Origin: Urophycis tenuis
Lineage: Eukaryota; Chordata; Actinopteri; Gadiformes; Phycidae
Length of the DNA: 64,000 bases
Reading direction: 5' to 3'
Assembly (NCBI GenBank): GCA_036785325.1
Contig: JAXIVH010000032.1
Span: forward strand, 3,737,155 to 3,801,154
Made by a program: the position numbers and the translations under genes. Shown here in pieces: positions 49,251 through 64,000 of the stretch. Every line of letters begins with the position of its first letter. Position 1 is the first letter of the stretch. The notes beneath the pieces are model-generated. The model had not been told where the DNA came from, searched no databases, and worked only from the letters and a program-made list of their open reading frames with translations.

Positions 49251-52200
49251 ACGGCAGCGGCGGGGCCGAAAGATGCAAGGAGAAGTTAGGATGAGAGTTA
49301 GACCTCGGACTAGTCATCACAGTACAACTGTACAAAGAACACAAGCCACTCTCGGGTTCCGCAGGTCTGGGAATAAACTGTAATCCAGTCTGGGGAGACA
49401 ACAAACAGCTGGAAATAGTTACACCCACTGCCAACAACAGCTGTATTCGGCTGCATTCGGCTGCCTGATCTAAACCAACCTGGTGGTGCCTGACCTTCTC
49501 TGGCCCGCAGCTCCGTCAGGTCTGAAAAAGTCAGCGCTTGGGACTATGAACCATTTGGCAGACCTTTAAAAAACATGTTCAATAATTAATTTGAACCAGA
49601 AGCGCAGCGTCAAACATATGCCAGCTGATAAGCAAGCAACCTCCCGCGACCTTCATCTGCATATCAGGCGACGATCCCACAGTGGGGAGCACTGACGTAA
49701 ACCCTTCACTCCCCAATGAATCTCTCTCTGAAGGTAGCCCCGATGCGGCTGAAACACAGACAGGCAGACGAGGCACAAAGCCTTCTGCCTCGCTACACTC
49801 TCCACACTCTCTAATGGACCAGCTCAACAGTCCACAGCGGTGTGTTGAAAACACAAGCCGTGTGGGCAGCCATTAACAAACTCCTCCTCCCTCTCAGTAA
49901 ATGGTTGATGACAACGCAGTCCTCTTTGACAGAGATGAGCTGCAGTCTGTTTAGCTGCTGCCCCCCCCCCCAGACACACACACACAAACCCCTGTCCCCT
50001 TGAAGACATGGGAAAGTGCCAAATGGCACTATGAAACATTTGAGATTGAACTTTATCATCTTAACAAATTGCATATTTTTGTATAATCCTGAAAATGGAT
50101 TCATACCTTGGGGTATCATGGAAATAGCGTCTCATCGATTTCTTTGTAAAATCCTGAAAATGCACTTATTTACTGGCTCATTCGCTGAAGGCCACCGAAG
50201 GTGGGGCTGCCGGAGTGAGGATGTGGCTGCGTGCGTCTCTCATGAATGTCTCCAGGAATAGAGAGTCCAGTCATGCATCCACAGGGAGCTCCCTGATCTG
50301 GATCTCCAACAGCAACTCAAGCTTTGTTTAGTTTCGGTTTCCCATTGCTGGCCGCCTCCTTCTGTCCAACCCTGGAGGTCAGTCTCTGGCCATCCTATTA
50401 TGTAACGCTGGGTAACGGGATGTAACAGATAGTGCTGTGTTACACTATGGTAGTATCATGCATTAGTATCGTGGGCTTGTGCGTGATGTATAACCAATAC
50501 AACTTTAAAAAACGGCCCTATAGTTACATCACGTGGTGATGTGGTGTCCACCCAGATACAGTATATGGATAGATCAGCCTACCAGCTGGCACAGTTCACT
50601 GGTATGTGAAACACTATAAAACGAAGACGGAGTGCTTGAGAAGAAAGAAGATACAGGGCTTTTGATCTGACAGGAAGTGAAGACGGTGTTGAACAGGGCG
50701 GGGGGCGGGGGTTGCGCGCGGGGGGGTTAAATAGTTTGCTGGTCATGTTTTCATTCAGAGGAGGTTCTGGAGGTTCTGCCACAATGCTGGAAGAACACAT
50801 TGAAAGAAAGTTCTCCTCAGCACAGCTACTAGAACTAGCAGGTCAACAACAGAGGAACCAGAACCCAGTGATGGACTCTGGACACGAGCGAGTGGCCACA
50901 GCTGGCTGCACCTGAGCCCACATCCACAGCTCGGCAGAGCTGATGTCCTATTTACCAATACGTCATGTTGCAGACACCTTGAGCCAAAGTGTTATGACCC
51001 ATTTGATCCACTAGATGCTCCAACAGCATAGTGTCGTCCTCACATCTATGCCCTCTGAGATTTAACTGTTCCCTCCTCTCTAATTCTTCCACCCTACTCT
51101 GTGCTAAAGACAGGAAGAGGAACAGCTTCCTGAGGGTCTCCCAGCAACGGTTCCCAAGGTGGCAGACCGCCACCGACCTCCGGAGGGTGGGACACAGAAG
51201 AGACTCCGCTCCCATGCTGGGCACTCAGCCTCCAAACCCTCACCCCTTCAATCCTTCTCCCAGGACAACAGAGATGACCAGGGGGGGGTAACTCCTACAG
51301 ACAATTCTGCTCCCAATATACTCAATAGACAAGCTGTGGCTAAGGCACACTGGATCATCCACAGGGACACCCTGGTTTAGGCTGACATTGAACACCCTAC
51401 TCTATCAGTGCTTTTCCACTGTGCACTTTCCGCCCTCACCCAGACCAATGTGAGAGCTGTGGCAGAAGTGGCAGACTGTGGTCTGGGAACTAGCACAACA
51501 TTGGGTGAGTGTTGCCAAATAGTCCTCTATATGCCACTGTTTATTTACACTCATTTTTGGGCTGCGGGCCTCGTAGATTTAAAAGGGACGGTACTTTTTC
51601 ATAAAGGCTCAGCACATGTCATTTGCCCAGGTACTACAGTACGGTGTACCTTAGGTGACAGTGGGGAAGAGGGTTCCAGTACGGTACGGATTGAGAGTGA
51701 ATAACTCCCATTGGTCCAGTATAGGAGACAGGGCTTGTCTTCTGCCTAGACTATGTGGGGCAACACCCAGTTACCATAGAATTGCTAGTTTCCATGGAGC
51801 TGGTGGAGTGATCTTAGTGGGAGGGCAGAAGATATTTCCATCGTGTTAGACCTTGTGGATGCTGAGTTTACAACAACCACGGGCTAAAAGGCGGACTAAA
51901 AGGCCGCTGAGATTTCCTGGCATTTGTAAAAAGAAAAAAAAAAAGAAAAAGAAGAGGCATTTCTCTCAGCGTAAGAGAGGGAGGCCGCTACAACACAATG
52001 GGCTTGTCTTGCTTTCCAGAGAGAAAGCACTGGGATATTTCCTGTTTAGGTGGTGCTGAATATAATAGGAACAGAAACAGTCACACATTAGTAACAGACA
52101 GCCATTAATGTATAATCTAATATGTGATCAAAGCAAAACTTGCAAGAAGTACAGACTTCTTATGGGCTTATGAATATAGTTGTTTGTTTCTGATTCTGAT

Positions 52201-52737
52201 TCTGGTAGACATTCTTATGAATATAAACATCCGCTGCTCCAAGTTGTATGCCAGCAGGAAGATAAAATCATGCTTCTGCCAGTAATCTAATAACAGAGTG
52301 CTATTCCTGCATTGTTCTGACTGATATCATGGAGGTGAGCAAATGAAAACATGGTTGAGAGACCAATGCATCATGGGAGGTGTGAGATACCAAGGGCTGT
52401 ACCTTGTGGTTACCTGGTTTTTGGTTGTGGCTACATCTGGCCTGTTGGGCGTGTCTTGTGATGGAGGTTCTGTAGTTAGCTAGAGGTAGCAACTTGAACA
52501 TGGATTGCTAGCCGTGCCAAATCTGATGATGAAATGATGAATCGAAACCACATTCTCAGATCCAGACAGCTTTGGTTTCAAAAGTCTTTCTTGAGCCAGA
52601 TTGCATTCATAATGCACACTTTAACAAGTGTCAGGTCTTTGAAGAACATTTGAATGTTTTCCGAAAAGTGTATTTTTTTAACCAAAATATGAGAGGATTA
52701 ATGTTGAACCTGACCTTGTCATTCAGACTGTAGCCCA
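49251..52737. other. Intergenic DNA, no gene established
   Basis: Contains a G-rich stretch at 50697-50726. At about 50952-51224 (minus) there is a 90-codon open frame with a helical, charged segment (RVEELERREQLNLRGHRCED). It has no start context, splice sites or family match that I recognise and may be a fragment of a retroelement coiled-coil protein. Confidence 0.45.
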
Positions 52738-52930
52738 GCTTGTTAACATGATCACATGATTCTGCATGAAGACCAGCTCATTAAGATGATTACATGATTC
52801 TGTATTAAGACCAGCTGGTTTACATGATCACATGATTCTGTATTAAGACCAGCTCGTTTACATGATCACATGATTCTGCATGAAGACCAGCTCTTTAAGA
52901 TGATTACATGATTCTGCATGAAGACCTGCA
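52738..52930. repeat. 38-40 bp minisatellite, five copies
   Basis: Unit ACATGATTCTGCATGAAGAC plus CAGCTCATTAAGATGATT. Two alternating forms occur (GTTTACATGATC and ATTAAGATGATT; TGCATGAAG and TGTATTAAG). Confidence 0.9.
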
Positions 52931-55900
52931 GCTGTTAACATGAACACAACACAAGATTCTGCTGTGGTGGAAGTGGACCACCACAGCAAACCAAACGGCC
53001 ACCAGAGATCTTTGTGGGTAGTAACCATAGACTGTATATATATAGGTAGTAACCAGCACTAGTACTGGTTGCGATATAGCCAGTGTGTGGTGAGAGCTCT
53101 GGTACACACTGGCAGCCGTGCATCAGCCAGGTGGGTGCTACAGACTAGACGAGGACACACACACCCACAGTATAGCACTATAAAAAACATATTATTATTA
53201 GTATGGTATTATTTGATAGTGTGTGGTTGTGTACATTTTGAAGCAAAGCAGTAAAATGCAGAAATGAAACTTAACACTGATAACTGAAATAGAGACGGAC
53301 ATGAAGGTTGGCTGAGAGTCTCAAACGTCTCCTAAAGGGGACCAGTAATTATCCCCTGCCTGTGAGCAGGGCAGCACAGGGGCATGGCTTGCTTCTCGTC
53401 CTCTCATTGAGGTTTCCTGTTATATATAACTACAGTATATACTGCCCTGAAATTACTCCAAGATGTGGAACAGTACCAGAGAACCAGACTGCACATGTTG
53501 TACAAAGTAATGTCTACATGGAGGAAGGAAGCTTGATTTCGCTGCAACCTTTGGACTGTGTGACAGAGGAAAGTGAACGAGCTGACATGTCTATTGTATG
53601 AACGGTCTAACGCTTAATGTCTGCACCTGCACCGATTAGAGAGCATGAGACAAGCAGGAGGGGAAGGGTGTGTGCAAGAGAAAACGCCACATTAAAGTTT
53701 CATCACAGCAGACTGTACAGGGCTGAGGGTGCAGAGACACGCAGCACCAGGCTGTCTGGTGGGATTTGCCACTCCCTGTTTAATATACACAAGCCTAATA
53801 TTAACATTATGATCCCACAAATGGATATATAATATCGTAGGTTTTTTTTACAGTTCTAGTAACACAAAGCCAAACACCCTGCACAAAAAAAAACATTGAC
53901 ATATATAATACCTTAAAAAATTGTGTTTTAATGTATTTTCCACCTCTTTCTAAAATAGAATTAAAAAAACAACACAATTTTTTTTTTTTTCTTTCGTTTT
54001 TTGTGATTTTATTTTATTTTATTTTATTTTCTGCGACAATTAGCCTATTAATAGCGCCGCCTATGACCCTGCTAAATACTCTGTTTTAGCACCAAGGTGT
54101 GATATTCACAAAGATGTGAATATGGTTGACGACTGAAGGACAACTGAATAGGATTATGATTCACTGCATGATAGTTCCATGTCAACAACAGATAACAATT
54201 TAAGCCCTCAGTATTCACTTATTAAAATCCAATGCTGGGGAAATACCACAGTTGCCAAGTTAAGAAACAATGGCTTTATGTGTCAAGTATTTGGTAATTG
54301 CTAGCATGCTTGTGGCACGGGGCAAATGGTCCTGTCCGTCATACCAGTCGGAATGTAGCGGCAACTGGACACGCACAAGACTGGGACATTGTACCAGCGG
54401 CGATACAAACTCAATTGTAACAAGCGACCCGAGATTGTTTTCTGACGCCCTGTGATGAAAACGGATGTAAATAAATCCAGCGTAATGCGCTCGTGCCATG
54501 TCCAGTCATATCTACTGTAGTCAGTCAGTAACGGTTAAGTTAATTTCAAGACTTGAAGAAATGCGTAATGTTTTCCGTGATAACAGGCAAAACGCAGTAC
54601 ACATGCCACTTTAGCAAAACCGTGTGAATAAAGCGAGTAAAACTGTTACTAGAGTGTAATAATCATAATGTTTTTAAAGACACGCTTCACAGACTTCTGT
54701 CCTATGGTTTCATTGTTTACCATTTGAAGTTTTTTCCTCCGGCTCCATGGCTCCAAGGCGTAGGTCTTCTAGGTAAAATAAAATGTTTAAAAAAAATGAA
54801 GACTATAACATAATTCCCAGAATTGAGAGTGGTTGTCGTGAGAAGGGTCTGTCTATTTGCGACTTGCTTGAGCTCCGCTCCACATCTGAACTTTACTCGA
54901 AACATTCACAGATACATTCCTTGGTGCGAGAAAAGGCCAATGAAAACTCGCGAAACGTATATTGGCAGCCAAGTTGACGAATTGGTGAACGGAGGCGGGT
55001 TGTAGCGGTTACTGAGCAATTGGGTATATCTGTACAGTTGTACATTTAAATAGAGACTCATAGGGAACGGTGTTTAAAATAACTCGTGCAAATTGTATTT
55101 TTATGGATGCATTTCATTAAGTACAAACAATGTTAAATCAGACACCGATACAACATTTAATTGAAAATAATGAAAACAATATTTTTGTTTTTTGTGAAAT
55201 GGACACAGCACCGTTTCAAAACAAAATATAGTCGGGAGGGCAAATGGATGTGACGATAAGAATAATGATTTAATTCGATCTGACATGTCCACGTGTACAT
55301 TGTACATAGCAGCCCAATGTCTCTGTCCTGTCCATTTGCAGTAACCCAATAGCATTTATGACATTGCCGGAGGAGTGTGACAGACACCCCACTATCCGTG
55401 TGCATTTACATTGTGTTTACATTGACAAGTGTCTAAAATATTCTAGTCACCAAAATTATTTAGCAGTTAATTAAATTAACCATTCTAACAAACTAGCCTA
55501 TATGTTGATTTATGCGTTGTGTATTGATGTGACTTAAACATCGAACATAATTGAAATGCTATGTCTGATGTTTGATGGTTATTGTTAAATATGCTTCGAC
55601 TTCACAGGGCATGCAAATACCGTTATGCTATCGAGTGATTCTGTAAATTATCCATTCATATTTCGTTATTTTTGCTTCGTGGATCCCCGTGGGAAAAGTC
55701 ATCTGAAGAACAGGAGCAGCGGAAGAGAGGGAGCCGCGGGGGGCCACGGTGCGGCGCCCGAGGGCCGACTCTAGCTTTGGGGTCTGTGACCCAAGAGGGA
55801 GGCTCAATAGGTAGGACATGAACTACGCAGATAAATTCAGGGTCTACAATTTGCAACTAACTCATATTTAATAAATTACAAACATTACAAGATTGAAATG

Positions 55901-56000
55901 GTTCTGCTCCTTTTCTCTTCTCCTTTTACATTATTCCCAAAGTACGTTATATATTTTTTAATCAAATGCAATGTCATTGTTTTCTGCTCTATAAAAAAAT
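52931..56000. other. Intergenic DNA, no gene seen
   Basis: AT-rich, with A- and T-runs and (TTTTA)n near 53990-54040. A GC-rich patch at 55680-55790 has short open frames but no recognisable product. Confidence 0.55.
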
Positions 56001-56039
56001 AACAAAAATGTAACTTGAAACCTAAAACCGTAGCCACGC

Positions 56040-56201
56040 CTTCAATACTAACGCCCCCGAAAACGAGCCAATCAGAAACACAGTCCATTCCTCCGTTCTA
56101 CGCGCTTACGTAAGTTGTTGTACAAGTGTTCTTGCCAGCTCACAGGGCTATTGATATTGAGGAACACGCCGGAGCCACGGTAACTGCGGAGTGAATCACA
56201 G
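56040..56201 (+). promoter_or_regulatory. gcdh promoter and non-coding first exon
   Basis: A CCAAT box (56068-56072) and a palindromic TTACGTAA (56106-56113, a PAR-bZIP/CRE-like site) precede a non-coding first exon that ends at a good donor, CACAG before GTAAAT at 56202. The next exon begins after CGACAG at 56399, 13 bp before the start codon. No TATA box, as expected of a housekeeping metabolic gene. Transcription start not determinable here. Confidence 0.5.
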
Positions 56202-56412
56202 GTAAATTATTCATCGAATTATTGCATTGTTGTTTAAAACACGGTTGGTGTATTATGTCTTCGCTGCTGCTTCAAAATGATTGAGATCGAAAGTGGTGTA
56301 ACCTTACCTATTGCTAACAGGTCATGCTAGCTCAGCGGTGTCTTCGACTGCAGACAGTTTTAACCCAATGTGACACGAGACTGTGTTTTTACTCGACAGA
56401 GCAACCCCTACC

Positions 56413-62627
<6,215 letters not shown>

Positions 62628-64000
62628 GATCTCATGCGTCTCTCTCCTACGTCCACACCCGACTAAGACTGTAAAACACTGGACTGGATTTGTGTTCTGC
62701 ATAACACTTCTGCTCTCGTGCTCTCTATCCAAGAGGCTTGCTGTTGATTTGAGCTATTGATCAGGTTTGTAAGATGAAGGTCACAAATAACTTTTGGAGT
62801 GTAATTATTGTTGCAGATTTTCAACTGTATTTTTCTATGACCCTGCCAAGTTATAAATATGAGTGCAAATGTACCATAGTGGACAGTCATGACTTAAAGA
62901 GAATGTATGGATTAACACAAGTGGAAAATAAAAGGGATACATTCACATCCAGAAGAAGATGTACAATAATACATGAATCGGTTTTCAGTACTACTGTACT
63001 ATGTTTAAAGGGCCCATATTTTACCACCAGTTGTGAGGGTGATTTGTCAAGACAATGCCCACCCAGATGTATGTCACCTTTCTCCTAGTGGACTGTACCA
63101 ACTCGTCCAGTTGTGGTTGGATGCATCCATCATACATCTCTGTGGACACTCCCACTTGTGCCGTCACTAAGTAAGATTTTTAAGTGGCTTGTAATGGCTG
63201 GCTTATTAAACCTCACACCTAATGGTACAGTTGTTTGATTGTGCGCATTTGGTAGGAGATATTCCACAGATGAGTCCCTGTGTTACTGTTGGAGAATACG
63301 AGGATGACTTGCACTTTACTGGCAGTGTGTTGCATGGTGTGTCACGGCTGTTGAGACGAGCTGTTAATAAACAAAGCTTATTTAAGTGTTTTGAGTCGTC
63401 TCCTTGAGTTAAGACAGCATGACAATCCAGATGTCCACGTGTCTCATGTTCTCAGTCTGTGTGCAGCTCTCTATTATGTAGCCAAGTTGGGTAAAAAGCT
63501 GAAAATACAAATTAGTGAAAAACATCACCAACTTCCTTTTCCTCAGTTATCACCTCAGTTAAATTATGACTTCAGTTACTCATTTATTTTATACTACATT
63601 ATATCACACTTTGACTGTAATCAACAGCGTACACCAAACGGGTCACAATGGAATAAAACCAACAATTTGAATACAAATTTAGAGCAAGGTTCAGTATAAT
63701 CCTATAGTATGAAACACTTGTAGAACAACTTAACTATAATTGCCATAAATAGGATTCTGTCAAACCCAGAGTGAACAGTAACTAATGGACACCTGCTCAC
63801 CAAATAGTATTCTACTAACAATAACTACTCAATGAACATTGATTGTACTTTCTAATGAGCTGCCCCCCATTTAGCATAAAAGGGGTCTGTAGTTGGACTG
63901 GCCTGTGCTGGGTGGTACCAGCGGTGGTCCCTGGTTCTGTCAGGGTCCTGGGGTGTGGAGCAGGCCGGTGTTGATCACTGACAGGGTGCCGCTGACCTCC
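62628..64000 (+). other. gcdh 3' UTR and downstream DNA
   Basis: AATAAA signals at 62927-62932 and 63366-63371 mark likely 3' ends. The rest is AT-rich with no gene seen to the end of the window. Confidence 0.6.

Noticed and set aside
47163..49383. Three overlapping plus-strand open frames of 616-708 codons as a repetitive secreted or silk-like protein
   Set aside because: They are the same 37-bp minisatellite read in three frames, with no codon bias, splice sites, promoter or conserved flanking domain.
50952..51224. A short gene for a coiled-coil protein on the minus strand
   Set aside because: Only one helical stretch, no start context or splice partners; more likely an old retroelement remnant.

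Overview
The window is eukaryotic: a gene-sparse, repeat-rich stretch from a ray-finned (teleost) fish genome. The genes have many short exons with GT/AG introns. Their predicted proteins match vertebrate families along their length. The non-coding DNA carries typical teleost repeats: very long CA/TG microsatellites, tRNA-headed SINEs with L2-type tails, small inverted-repeat transposons and minisatellites. I see no prokaryotic, viral or CRISPR-like system. One 200-base block of N (22135-22334) is an assembly gap.

Layout. (1) 20-10990, plus strand: the 3' part of an envoplakin gene (evpl), entering the window in the plakin domain and ending with one 3.5 kb exon for the coiled-coil rod, linker and plectin-repeat C-terminus. 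(2) 10991-16710: 3' UTR and intergenic DNA, with a complete SINE bounded by a perfect 12-bp target duplication and a stray piece of aanat exon 2. (3) 16711-17759, minus strand: a complete three-exon serotonin N-acetyltransferase gene of the aanat1 type, with CRE, E-box and OTX/CRX-like motifs on both sides. (4) 17760-31115: about 13 kb with no gene I can establish. It holds purine-rich and CA-rich arrays, the gap, two inverted-repeat transposons, and a weak candidate promoter plus first exon near 25.2-25.6 kb (minus). (5) 31116-45779, minus strand: a complete slc44a2 (choline transporter-like 2) gene, 21 shared coding exons plus two alternative last exons giving 705 or 725 residues. (6) 45780-56000: intergenic, including a roughly 1.9 kb minisatellite of 37/32-bp units. 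(7) 56200-62627, plus strand: a complete glutaryl-CoA dehydrogenase gene (gcdh), 11 coding exons and 440 residues, with a non-coding first exon.

The four genes do not form a pathway. Envoplakin is an epithelial cytolinker, AANAT makes the melatonin precursor in pineal and retina, SLC44A2 is a choline-family transporter, and GCDH is a mitochondrial enzyme of lysine and tryptophan breakdown. The human orthologues of the first two lie on 17q25 and of the last two on 19p13, so the window may span a fish-specific junction of two ancestral neighbourhoods.

The most unusual signal is at the splice sites. Arrays of 60-190 bp of CA or TG lie within 0-70 bp of exon edges at seven or more sites in all three multi-exon genes. 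One 55-bp minisatellite has multiplied a gcdh 5' splice site four times, and an slc44a2 3' splice site is surrounded by diverged copies of itself. I found no convincing new biological system beyond these.
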